From assembly GCF_029892105.1 (NCBI RefSeq), contig NZ_JARZAJ010000012.1, positions 162,182 to 226,181 on the forward strand: DNA of 64,000 bases, written 5' to 3'. Under the pieces are notes generated by a model. The model was not told the DNA's origin and did no database searches. It saw only the letters and a list, made by a program, of their open reading frames with translations. This document shows, piece after piece, positions 40,329 to 48,356 of the stretch. The stretch is from Kitasatospora sp. GP82. Lineage in GTDB: Bacteria > Actinomycetota > Actinomycetes > Streptomycetales > Streptomycetaceae. The stretch's first letter is position 1. Every line of letters begins with the position of its first letter. Made by a program: the position numbers and the translations under genes.

Positions 40329-41453
40329 ATGCGTTGGGGAACCGTCGCCGTCACGGCAGCCACCGCCGTCGGAGCCATCGGAGCGGGGGTGGCCGCCGTA
40401 CTGCTCGGGCGCAAGGCGTCCGAACGGATGGTCCGGCCGGGGCCCGCGCAGCCGGGCGCGGGCGCCCGGCTGCGGGTACACGGCCTGGCCGCCGGGCAGG
40501 TCACCCTCACACGTGCCCCGCAGACCATACGGCCAGGCCGGTACGCGCTCGAATGGCCCAGCGGCGGACATGCGGTGGTCGGCAAGGTCCTCGGCACCGA
40601 CATCCAGACCGTCACCCGGGTTCTGGAACGCACGGACAGTGGCACCCTCGGCGTCGGCACCGAGGTCGAGCTGACCCCCCGGGTCCACATCGGCGACCCG
40701 GCCTCCGCGCTCGGCCTCGCCTTCACCGAAACCGCCGCCGAGGGCGAACTCGGACTGCTGCCCGCCTGGTACGTCCCCGGCATGCGTGGCACCTGGGTGA
40801 TCCTGGTGCACGGACCGGGCGCCGACCGCACCCAGGCGCTGCCCGTGCTCCCATTGCTGCACGGGCTGAAGCTGCCGACGCTCACCGTCACCTACCGGGG
40901 CGACGCCGGAGCCCCGGCCTCGCCGGACGGGCTCGGCCACTTCGGTGAGACCGAGTGGCGGGACGTCGAGTCGGCGATCCGGCTCGCCCTGGAGGGCGGC
41001 GCGGGCCGGGTCATCCTGTACGGCTGGTCGCTGGGCGCCACGATGTGCCTGCACACGGCCGCCCGCTCCGCCTGGCGGGAGTCGGTCAGCGGACTGGTGC
41101 TGGACTCCCCGGTGATCGACTGGTCCGCCAGCGTCCGGCGGGAGAGCGTCCGCGCGGGTATCCCGAGCGTGCTGGCCGAGCTGGCCGCACTCGCGGCCGA
41201 GGGCCGCACCAAGGTGGATCTGGCCGGTTTCGCCCGCCTTGCGGACGGCACCGACCTGCACGTCCCCACCCTGCTGCTGGGCAGCCGGGCGGACGGCATC
41301 GCCCCGATCGCGGCCGCCCGCCGTCTCGCCGACCGGCGCGTCGACCTGGTCAGCCTGCACGAGATTCCGGGCGCCGAACACGCCCAGCTGTGGAACGCGG
41401 ACCCGGACGGCTACGCCGAGACCCTGCGCCGCTGGCTCGTCCCGCTGCTCTGA
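40329..41453 (+). CDS. membrane-anchored alpha/beta hydrolase
   Basis: 374 aa from the ATG at 40329. One N-terminal membrane helix (about 5-27), a beta-rich stretch (45-150), then an alpha/beta-hydrolase domain with VILVHGPGADRTQ (oxyanion loop), the nucleophile elbow GWSLGA (Ser234), LLLGSRADGIAP (acid) and EIPGAEHAQLW (His). The catalytic triad appears complete. The substrate is unknown. It is separate from its neighbours by about 175 bp upstream and 250 bp downstream. Confidence 0.82.
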   Translation: MRWGTVAVTAATAVGAIGAGVAAVLLGRKASERMVRPGPAQPGAGARLRVHGLAAGQVTLTRAPQTIRPGRYALEWPSGGHAVVGKVLGTDIQTVTRVLERTDSGTLGVGTEVELTPRVHIGDPASALGLAFTETAAEGELGLLPAWYVPGMRGTWVILVHGPGADRTQALPVLPLLHGLKLPTLTVTYRGDAGAPASPDGLGHFGETEWRDVESAIRLALEGGAGRVILYGWSLGATMCLHTAARSAWRESVSGLVLDSPVIDWSASVRRESVRAGIPSVLAELAALAAEGRTKVDLAGFARLADGTDLHVPTLLLGSRADGIAPIAAARRLADRRVDLVSLHEIPGAEHAQLWNADPDGYAETLRRWLVPLL

Positions 41454-41704
41454 GAGCGTGGTCACTCTGTGTAGGCAATCTGTCACGATATTCGATCATC
41501 GGACGGCTTCCGGTTGCCCCGCACCGGGTGGCCCCAATGGCCGTTCTGTGGCGTCCATGACATGCGAATCAAGCCAACCATTCAAACGTTCAGGCCCGGT
41601 TTGAGGGCTGTTGCCCCATCTCTTCCGTCCCACGGGCCCGGGCGGCGAAAGACGCGCCGAACCCGATGTGACAGAAGGCCGGTGCACGGGGAAGACTGCA
41701 CGGC

Positions 41705-43207
41705 GTGACGTCTCGGAACCCGCGCGACCGTGATGCCCCGCTCCAGCCGACGATCGGTACCGGTGCGACGGTGACCCGTCTGCCCGGTGCGGCCCGCCGC
41801 GCCGACGGCGCGCACCCCGGCCACCCAGCAGCAGCCCGCCGCCGTACCCCGGCCCCCAAGCCGGGCCGCGGAAGGGTGCCCGTACCCGATGGCTTCCCCG
41901 CACCGGCGGAGCTCGCTCCGCTGGCCCGGCGGATGCTCGTGGACGCGGTACGGATCGCGCGCTGGGCGGGTGAACTTGACAAGGTCGACCGCCGGGGCGA
42001 GCTGCTCCCCGACGACGCCCGGGCCGCCGGCCGAGCGCTGGCGATGACGGTGGGCGCCGCCGCCAAGGCATGGGGCCAGGCCCTGCTGGTCGGCCTGGTC
42101 GAACCGCGCGAGGGAGGCGCGGGCCCCGGCTGGCGGCTGCACGCCTGGGAGCACGACGACGAGGCCGTGATCCGCGGCTGGGCCGCCCTGTTCGATTCCT
42201 GGACCCTGGTCGCGCCCGTCCCGCCCGCCGCGATGCGCGGAGTCTTCGCCGTGCTGGCCGGTCAGGCCGTCGACCAGGCACCGCAGCTGCTGTCCTTCCT
42301 GCACCTGGTGGACGGCCCGGTCGCCGACAGCGAGCTGCTGGAACTGCTCCGGCGCGGCCTGGACGAGCGCCGCCACGGCGTCGGTACGGGCGCTCTCTCG
42401 CTCTCCCCGGTCCCGCACGCCGCCTCGGCCGTCTCCGCCGTCCGCGGCACCTGCCGCGAGCCGCAGGTCGACACCCCGCACGCCCCCTCCGACGTCGCCG
42501 CGGTCCTGGACTGGATGCTGGACGGACTCGCCGCCGTCGGCGCACTCGACCGCAAGGACGAGGCCGCCGAGCTCTCCCCGCTCGGGCACTGGGCGGTACG
42601 CGCCAAGTTGGAGGAGATCTGCACGGTCGCCCAGACCGCCGCAGGCCACATCGAGCAGAGCGCCCTGGAACTCCTGGACGCCTGCGCCAACTACTCCCCG
42701 GGGCCCGCCCGCGCCGAGTACCGGGCCTGGGTCGCCGCCCGCCCGGTGGACCGTGCGGTCGCCGAACTGCTGGACGCGGCCAGGGGCGAGGACGCCCTGC
42801 TCCGCGGCCTCGCCTTCGAGGCGCTGAGGGTCGCCGGGGGTACCGCCGAGCAGGCCGTCAGGGCGGCCGTGGACGAGCCGGTGCTGCGCCCGTACGCACT
42901 CCTCTGGCTCGCCGAACAGTCGGACGAGGGGGTCTCCCCGGCCGATGTCCTCGGCGCGGACGATGCCGCCTGGCTCTGGGTGGACACCGCCGCGGCGGTC
43001 CTGGACCACGGCGAGACCGAACTGCTGGTCGGGCATGTCGAGGGCGCCTCGGCGGGTGAACCGGTCCGGCTGTTCACCCGGGCCCGCCAGTCCGGGCACC
43101 CCAGGGCGGCCTCCGTCCTCACCGCCGTCGCCGGGGTCCACCCCGACCCGGCGGTGGCCCGCGCGGCCCGCCGCTCCGCCTTCAGCGTCCACCGCGGCGG
43201 CGCCTAG
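41705..43207 (+). CDS. conserved actinobacterial protein of unknown function
   Basis: 500 aa from a GTG at 41705. I do not recognise a named domain. The first 60 residues are basic and disordered. The rest is Ala/Leu/Glu-rich and almost entirely helical, with HEAT/ARM-like periodicity in the second half (ELLDAARGEDALLRGLAFEAL, RAAVDEPVLRPYALLWLAE, HPRAASVLTAVAGVHPDPAV). There is no signal peptide or membrane helix. A scaffold or regulatory role is possible but not shown. The 251-bp gap upstream has nothing identified. Confidence 0.7.
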   Translation: MTSRNPRDRDAPLQPTIGTGATVTRLPGAARRADGAHPGHPAAARRRTPAPKPGRGRVPVPDGFPAPAELAPLARRMLVDAVRIARWAGELDKVDRRGELLPDDARAAGRALAMTVGAAAKAWGQALLVGLVEPREGGAGPGWRLHAWEHDDEAVIRGWAALFDSWTLVAPVPPAAMRGVFAVLAGQAVDQAPQLLSFLHLVDGPVADSELLELLRRGLDERRHGVGTGALSLSPVPHAASAVSAVRGTCREPQVDTPHAPSDVAAVLDWMLDGLAAVGALDRKDEAAELSPLGHWAVRAKLEEICTVAQTAAGHIEQSALELLDACANYSPGPARAEYRAWVAARPVDRAVAELLDAARGEDALLRGLAFEALRVAGGTAEQAVRAAVDEPVLRPYALLWLAEQSDEGVSPADVLGADDAAWLWVDTAAAVLDHGETELLVGHVEGASAGEPVRLFTRARQSGHPRAASVLTAVAGVHPDPAVARAARRSAFSVHRGGA

Positions 43208-43250
43208 CCCCTGGCAACGGGGGGCCCATAAGCGCAACCGGGAACCGATG

Positions 43251-43265
43251 AGGGGCGCGGGGCTC
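43251..43265 (+). repeat. Dispersed intergenic motif, copy 4
   Basis: AGGGGCGCGGGGCTC, identical to the 15953 copy, in the convergent gap before pssA. Confidence 0.65.
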
Positions 43266-43290
43266 TGCTGAAAGGTTTCGAGGGGAATGG

Positions 43291-43332
43291 CGAAAGGGCC
43301 CGGTCCTGGTGTCAGGATCCGGGCCCCTTCGG
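43291..43332. terminator. Bidirectional hairpin terminator
   Basis: GGGCCCGG-TCCTG pairs with CAGGA-TCCGGGCCC (one bulge, loop GTGT), flanked by GAAA and CTTC, between the convergent 41705 gene and pssA. Confidence 0.75.
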
Positions 43333-43342
43333 GGGTTGGTGC

Positions 43343-44224
43343 TCAGCAGCCGCGGGACTCCGCGCGGCGGGCGCGGACGTCGCCGACCTTCTGGCCCACC
43401 TTGCGGCGGATGACCAGCAGCGGCGCCATCGCGGCCAGCGTGATCTGCGCGATCGCCCCGATGTGCATCAGCGTGTCGCCGCCCGGCAGACCGGCGGCCC
43501 AGGCCGCCAGGCAGCCGATGGAGACCACGATCCAGCAGAGCGTCGCGGTGGCCAGCAGGCCCTGCGGCTTCGGGTACTCGATTCGGCTGACCATCAGGTA
43601 GGCCACGCCGAAGATCATCAGCAGGCCGACCAGCATCGGCGGGTCCAGCAGCACGATCGCGATCACCGTCATCGCGCCCATCGGGCACGGCATGCCCTGG
43701 AAGATACCGGGTCGCATCTTCACGGCTGAGAACCTGGCCAGCCGCAGTACCACCGAGAGCAGCACCGTCAGCGCGATGAACGCCGAGAGCTGCTGGTTGC
43801 TGTCCGGCGAGACGATGCCCCAGACCGCGACGAAGTAGGCCGGCGCGATGCCGAAGCTGATCAGGTCGGCCAGGTTGTCGAGTTCCGCACCCAGCGCCGA
43901 GGAGCGCAGCTTGCGGGCCACCAGGCCGTCGAACAGGTCGCACATCGAGCCGATCAGCAGCAGCGTCACGGCGGTCGCCGCGCTGTGCTTGTCGGGCGAG
44001 CTGGACTCGCCCATGATGTGCGGCATCAGGACTCCGGTGGTGATCGAATAGATCGCCATGAAGCCGCAGACGGCGTTCCCCAGGGTCAGGAAGTCGGCCG
44101 TGGACAGGTGCTGCGGCGAGCGGGGAGCCCGCAGCTCGCGGTCGCGTGCCCAGCGGCGGCGGCGCAGCTCCGTCTCCTCTTCCTCGCCCAAGCCGACAAG
44201 AGTCTCAGGATCAGTCACGGTCAA
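43343..44224 (-). CDS. pssA: CDP-diacylglycerol-serine O-phosphatidyltransferase
   Basis: 293 aa from a TTG at 44224 or a GTG at 44218; both overlap the psd end. The CDP-alcohol phosphotransferase signature D-G-x2-A-R-x8-G-x3-D-x3-D is intact (LFDGLVARKLRSSALGAE, LDNLADLISFG). About eight membrane helices and a basic cytoplasmic N-terminus are predicted. It makes phosphatidylserine, which Psd decarboxylates to phosphatidylethanolamine. Confidence 0.93.
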   Translation of the reverse strand: MTVTDPETLVGLGEEEETELRRRRWARDRELRAPRSPQHLSTADFLTLGNAVCGFMAIYSITTGVLMPHIMGESSSPDKHSAATAVTLLLIGSMCDLFDGLVARKLRSSALGAELDNLADLISFGIAPAYFVAVWGIVSPDSNQQLSAFIALTVLLSVVLRLARFSAVKMRPGIFQGMPCPMGAMTVIAIVLLDPPMLVGLLMIFGVAYLMVSRIEYPKPQGLLATATLCWIVVSIGCLAAWAAGLPGGDTLMHIGAIAQITLAAMAPLLVIRRKVGQKVGDVRARRAESRGC

Positions 44225-44900
44225 GGCGCGTCACCCCGGCTGTGGTCTTCTGGCCGACCTCGACGCCGACCTCGACGCCGGCCGGCAGGTAGGTGTCTAC
44301 GCGGGAGCCGAAGCGGATCAGCCCGATCCGCTCGCCCTGCTCGACCTTGGTCCCGGCGTCCATGTACGGCACGATACGGCGGGCCACGGCCCCCGCGATC
44401 TGTACCATCTCGATGTCGCCGATTTCGGTGTCGAAATGCCAGACGACTCGCTCGTTGCGGTCGCTGTCCTTGTTGAACGCCGGGACGTAGCCTCCGGCGA
44501 TGTGCTCGACCGATGTCACCGTGCCGGGCAGTGGGGCGCGGTTGACATGGACGTTGAGCGGGCTCATGAAGATCGCGACGCGGGTACGTCCGTCCGGCCA
44601 GGCGTCGATGCTCTGCACCACACCGTCGGCGGGGGAGATCACTCTGCCGGCGCCGATCTCGCGCTCCGGGTCGCGGAAGAACCACAGCATGCCCGCGCTC
44701 AGTGCGCAGGCCGGCACCGCTGCCATGGCCCACTTGCCGTTCCGCCTGGTGAGGGCGGTGGTGAGGGCGGCAGTGGCCAGGGTCGGGACGAACCAGGGGG
44801 TGGCGCCGCGCGCGATGGTCACGCGGGGACGCCGACCGTCCGCCGGGGCGTCGAGGGCGCCGGCCGGAGCAGAGGTGTGAGGGGACGGGCTGATGGGCAT
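44211..44900 (-). CDS. psd: phosphatidylserine decarboxylase proenzyme
   Basis: 229 aa. An N-terminal hydrophobic segment (about 35-75) precedes the catalytic domain with RVISPADGVVQSI, IFMSPLNVHVNRAP and the self-cleavage motif FGSR (Ser199 becomes the pyruvoyl group). It is a short, PSD-A-type enzyme. It overlaps pssA, forming the PE-synthesis operon. Confidence 0.94.
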   Translation of the reverse strand: MPISPSPHTSAPAGALDAPADGRRPRVTIARGATPWFVPTLATAALTTALTRRNGKWAMAAVPACALSAGMLWFFRDPEREIGAGRVISPADGVVQSIDAWPDGRTRVAIFMSPLNVHVNRAPLPGTVTSVEHIAGGYVPAFNKDSDRNERVVWHFDTEIGDIEMVQIAGAVARRIVPYMDAGTKVEQGERIGLIRFGSRVDTYLPAGVEVGVEVGQKTTAGVTRLDRD

Positions 44901-45499
44901 CGAAGACCTTAGTCGCGGGGGATCATGGCCGCTGGACGGGGGCCACCGCGGGGATCGAGTGAGATGGGGACGGCTACTGTCCCGGTGGATGCTATCGGGA
45001 CCAGGCGGTAGGTGGGCAAGCCGCCTGCATGTTCAGGAGTCCGGTGCGGCGCCGATCTGTGCCTGCTATGTGTACGACCGTAGCTCGGGTCGGCGTGGTT
45101 CCCAAGGCGTCGGACGAGGCGCGTGACCCATGTCTCAATCGGGACAAGGGTGGCGGGGTGGGTTCCGGCTGACTGCCAGTCAGCCGCGGGATCCGAGCCT
45201 CGAAAGTGCCCGCGGAAGGCCCTCGAAGGGGCCTCAGGGCCGCCTGGGCGGGTCGGCGGCGCTTGGATGTGCCGTAGGGCGTGCACCGGGTCGGTGCACG
45301 CCCTACGACCTTCCCCGGTCGCCGTACCGCCCCCGGTGGCTGACCAGGCCAGGGGAGTGCGCGGCGCGGCGTGGCCGAGAGGCGGGCCCGCACGCCTGCC
45401 CCCGGCCTTCACATGGCTCTTACGTTTGCTGCACGGTGAGCGCCGGTACGGATGGCCGGAACCCGGCCACCGGGAGTCACCGGCGCTCACCGGCTGCGC
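44901..45499. other. 599-bp non-coding region with three perfect or near-perfect palindromes
   Basis: No ORF here has homology I recognise. It holds a 21-bp palindrome with arms CGGCTGACTG/CAGTCAGCCG around one C (45166-45186), and a 35-bp hairpin with arms CGTAGGGCGTGCACC/GGTGCACGCCCTACG (45273-45307). The terminator at 45435-45491 is listed separately. The psd promoter should lie near 44901-45000. A small RNA is possible but nothing proves it. Confidence 0.5.
45435..45491. terminator. Hairpin terminator at the end of the ethylmalonyl-CoA operon
   Basis: GGTGAGCGCCGGT pairs with ACCGGCGCTCACC (13 bp), directly after the acyl-CoA dehydrogenase stop on the minus strand. Confidence 0.7.
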
Positions 45500-46702
45500 T
45501 CACTCCGAGATGCGGTACTCCTCCAGGAGGCGGCGGCCGACGATCATCTTCTGGATCTCCGCCGTACCCTCGCCGATCAGCAGCATCGGGGCCTCGCGGT
45601 AGAGGCGCTCGATCTCGTACTCCTTGGAGAAGCCGTAGCCGCCGTGGATGCGGAAGGCGTCCTCCACGACCTCCTTGCAGTACTCGGAGGCGAGGTATTT
45701 GGCCATTCCGGCCTCAAGGTCGTTCCGCTCGCCGCTGTCCTTCTTACGGGCGGCCATCACCATCATCTGGTGGGCGGCCTCGACCTTGGTGGCCATCTCG
45801 GCGAGCTTGAACTGGATGGCCTGGTGCTCGGCGATCTTCTTGCCGAAGGTGGAGCGCTGCTGGGCGTAGGAGATACCGAGCTCGAAGGCGCGGCGCGCGA
45901 CGCCGCAGCCGCGGGCCGCGACGTTCACCCGGCCGACCTCGACGCCGTCCATCATCTGGTAGAAGCCCTTGCCCGGGACGCCGCCGAGGATCCGGTCGGC
46001 CGGGATGCGGACGTCCTGGAGCACCAGCTCGGTGGTGTCGACGCCCTTGTAGCCCATCTTCTCGATCTTCCCCGGCACGGTGAGGCCCGGGACCGTCGGG
46101 TTCGGGCCGAAACCGGCCGTCTTCTCGATCAGGAAGGTGGTCATGTTCCGGTACGGGGTCGAGGCGCCCTCGTCCGTCTTGCAGAGGACGGCGACCAGGG
46201 TCGAGGTGCCGCCGTTGGTCAGCCACATCTTCTGGCCGTTGAGGACGTAGAAGTCGCCGTCCTTGACGCCCTTGGTGGAGATCGCCGAGACATCGGAGCC
46301 CAGACCCGGCTCGGACATCGAGAAGGCGCCCCGGATCTCGCCGGCGGCCATCCGGGGCAGGAAGTACTCCTTCTGCTCCTGGGTGCCGTGCGCATTGATC
46401 ATGTGGGCGACGATGAAGTGCGTGTTGACGATGCCGGAGACCGACATCCAGCCACGGGCGATCTCCTCGACCACCAGGGCGTAGGTCAGCAGCGACTCGC
46501 CGAGGCCGCCGTACTCCTCGGGGATGGTCAGGCCGAACAGGCCGAGCTGCTTCATCCCCTCCACGATCGCGGCCGGGTACTCGTCCTTGTGCTCCAGCTC
46601 GGTCGCGACCGGGATGATCTCCTTGTCGACAAAGTCCCGCACGGTGGCGAGGATGTCCCGCTGGATCTCGGTAAGGCCGTCGGTCTGTGCGAGGCGTCCC
46701 AT
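45500..46702 (-). CDS. mcd: acyl-CoA dehydrogenase, probable (2S)-methylsuccinyl-CoA dehydrogenase
   Basis: 400 aa from the ATG at 46702 with AGGAG 9 nt upstream. Features of the fold are GLTIPEEYGGLGES, AFSMSEPGLGSDVSAI (FAD loop), YVLNGQKMWLTNGG, QQRSTFGKKIAEHQAIQFKLA and LLIGEGTAEIQ with the catalytic Glu. Its position at the end of ccr-meaA-mcl-mch argues for the methylsuccinyl-CoA step of the ethylmalonyl-CoA pathway. Family membership alone would only say acyl-CoA dehydrogenase. A strong hairpin lies between it and mch. Confidence 0.85.
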   Translation of the reverse strand: MGRLAQTDGLTEIQRDILATVRDFVDKEIIPVATELEHKDEYPAAIVEGMKQLGLFGLTIPEEYGGLGESLLTYALVVEEIARGWMSVSGIVNTHFIVAHMINAHGTQEQKEYFLPRMAAGEIRGAFSMSEPGLGSDVSAISTKGVKDGDFYVLNGQKMWLTNGGTSTLVAVLCKTDEGASTPYRNMTTFLIEKTAGFGPNPTVPGLTVPGKIEKMGYKGVDTTELVLQDVRIPADRILGGVPGKGFYQMMDGVEVGRVNVAARGCGVARRAFELGISYAQQRSTFGKKIAEHQAIQFKLAEMATKVEAAHQMMVMAARKKDSGERNDLEAGMAKYLASEYCKEVVEDAFRIHGGYGFSKEYEIERLYREAPMLLIGEGTAEIQKMIVGRRLLEEYRISE

Positions 46703-46739
46703 CGTGCGGCTCCTGTCATGCATGAAGAGGGTGGGGGAG

Positions 46740-46777
46740 CGGGGGCTCCACGAAGCGTGACTTCCGTGGAGCCCCCG
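46740..46777. terminator. Strong intra-operon hairpin between mch and mcd
   Basis: CGGGGGCTCCACG (46740-46752) pairs with CGTGGAGCCCCCG (46765-46777), 13 bp perfect with a 12-nt loop. It starts 38 bp before the mcd start codon. It could terminate most upstream transcripts, protect an mRNA end, or mark mcd as a separate unit. Confidence 0.6.
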
Positions 46778-46853
46778 TGAACCGGGGTGGGCTCGGCCGA
46801 TGACGGCGGCCTGCCCGTTCCGGGGTCTCAGGGAATTCCGGGGTCAGGAAGGG

Positions 46854-47357
46854 TCAGGAAAGGGGAGTGGGCCGGCCGGGCTGCTCGCCGCCGCGCTCCT
46901 TGATGTACGTCTCGGTCGGCACCATCACCTTGCGGCGGAAGATGCAGACGACCGTGCCGTCCTGCTTGTAGCCCTTGGTCTCGACGTAGACGATGCCGCG
47001 GTCGTCCTTGGACTTGGACGGCCACTTGTCGAGCACCGTCGTCTCGCCGTAGATCGTGTCGCCGTGGAAGGTCGGGGCGATGTGGCGCAGCGACTCGATC
47101 TCGAGGTTGGCGATGGCCTTGCCGGAGACGTCCGGGACGGACATGCCGAGCAGCAGGGAGTAGATGTAGTTGCCCACCACGACGTTCTTGCCGAAGTCCG
47201 TCGTCTTCTCCGCATAGTTGGTGTCCATGTGGAGGGGGTGGTGGTTCATGGTGAGCAGACAGAAGAGGTGGTCGTCGTACTCGGTGACCGTCTTGCCGGG
47301 CCAGTGCTTGTAGACCGCGCCGACCTCGAACTCTTCGTAGGTGCGTCCGAACTGCAT
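46854..47357 (-). CDS. MaoC-family hydratase, probable mesaconyl-CoA hydratase
   Basis: 167 aa from the ATG at 47357. A single hot-dog domain has the hydratase signature region MNHHPLHMDTNYAEKT and VVVGNYIYSLLLGMSVPDVSG, plus IAPTFHGDTIYGETTVL. Proteobacterial mesaconyl-CoA hydratases are about twice this length with two hot-dog parts, so the assignment relies on the operon (13 nt downstream of the lyase gene). It would hydrate mesaconyl-CoA to beta-methylmalyl-CoA. Confidence 0.83.
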   Translation of the reverse strand: MQFGRTYEEFEVGAVYKHWPGKTVTEYDDHLFCLLTMNHHPLHMDTNYAEKTTDFGKNVVVGNYIYSLLLGMSVPDVSGKAIANLEIESLRHIAPTFHGDTIYGETTVLDKWPSKSKDDRGIVYVETKGYKQDGTVVCIFRRKVMVPTETYIKERGGEQPGRPTPLS

Positions 47358-47370
47358 GGTGAAGGGCTCC

Positions 47371-48333
47371 TTAGGCCTGCGGGGGCTCGAACTTGCTGGT
47401 GCGCTCAAAGCCGGCGGCGCGGCCCTTGCCCGCGATGACCAGGGCCATCTTGCGGCTGGCCTCGTCGATCATCTCGTCGCCGAGCATCGCGGAGCCCTTG
47501 GCGCCACCGGCCTCCGAGGTGCACCAGTCGTAGGCGTCCAGGATCAGCTCGGCGTGGTCGTAGTCCTCCTGGGTGGGGGAGAAGACCTCGTTGGCGATGG
47601 CGACCTGGTCCGGGTGCAGGACCCACTTGCCGTCGAAGCCCAGTGCGGCGGCGCGGCCGGCCACCTCGCGGTAGCCCTCGGGGTTGCGGATCTGCAGGTA
47701 CGGACCGTCGATGGCCTGCAGGTCGTGGGTGCGGGCGGCCATCAGGATGCGCATCAGGATGTAGTGGTAGGCGTCCGCCGGGTAGCCGGGGGGCTGCTGG
47801 CCGACCACCAGGGTCTTCATGTTGATCGAGGCCATGAAGTCGGCCGGGCCGAAGATGATCGTCTCCAGGCGCGGGGAGGCGGCGGCGATCTCGTCGACGT
47901 TGACCAGGCCCTTGGCGTTCTCGATCTGCGCCTCGATGCCGATCCGGCCGACCTCGAAGCCCATGGTCTTCTCGATCTGGGTGAGCAGCAGGTCGAGCGC
48001 CTTGACCTGGGTGGCGTCCTGGACCTTGGGCAGCATGATGCAGTCGAGGTTCGGCCCGGCGCCCTCGACGACCGTGATCACGTCCCGGTACGTCCAGTGG
48101 GTGGTCCAGTCGTTGACCCGGACGACGCGGGTCTTGCTGCCCCAGTCACCGTTGTTGAGGGCGTCCACGATGTTGTGGCGGGCGCTCTCCTTGACCAGCG
48201 GGGCGCAGGCGTCCTCCAGGTCGAGGAAGACCTGGTCGGCCGGGAGGCCCTGGGCCTTCTCCAGGAAACGGGGGTTGCTGCCCGGGACGGCCAGACAGGA
48301 ACGGCGGGGCCGGAGGCGGTTGACGGCGGTCAT
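47371..48333 (-). CDS. CitE/HpcH-family lyase, probable L-malyl-CoA/beta-methylmalyl-CoA lyase
   Basis: 320 aa. The TIM-barrel lyase family shows RRSCLAVPGSNPRFLEKAQG, DQVFLDLEDACAP (metal Glu/Asp), IMLPKVQDATQV, IGIEAQIENAKGLVN and ETIIFGPADFMASI, with KWVLHPDQ near the end. It would cleave beta-methylmalyl-CoA to glyoxylate and propionyl-CoA. It is followed by mch after 13 nt. Confidence 0.87.
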   Translation of the reverse strand: MTAVNRLRPRRSCLAVPGSNPRFLEKAQGLPADQVFLDLEDACAPLVKESARHNIVDALNNGDWGSKTRVVRVNDWTTHWTYRDVITVVEGAGPNLDCIMLPKVQDATQVKALDLLLTQIEKTMGFEVGRIGIEAQIENAKGLVNVDEIAAASPRLETIIFGPADFMASINMKTLVVGQQPPGYPADAYHYILMRILMAARTHDLQAIDGPYLQIRNPEGYREVAGRAAALGFDGKWVLHPDQVAIANEVFSPTQEDYDHAELILDAYDWCTSEAGGAKGSAMLGDEMIDEASRKMALVIAGKGRAAGFERTSKFEPPQA

Positions 48334-48356
48334 GAGGGGATTTCGTTCCTTCCGGA

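Noticed and set aside
45361..45410. tRNA-like stretch (GGCGTGGCCGAGAGGCGGGCC)
   Set aside because: It resembles a class II D-arm, but no acceptor stem pairing, anticodon loop or T-loop (GTTCRA) could be found.
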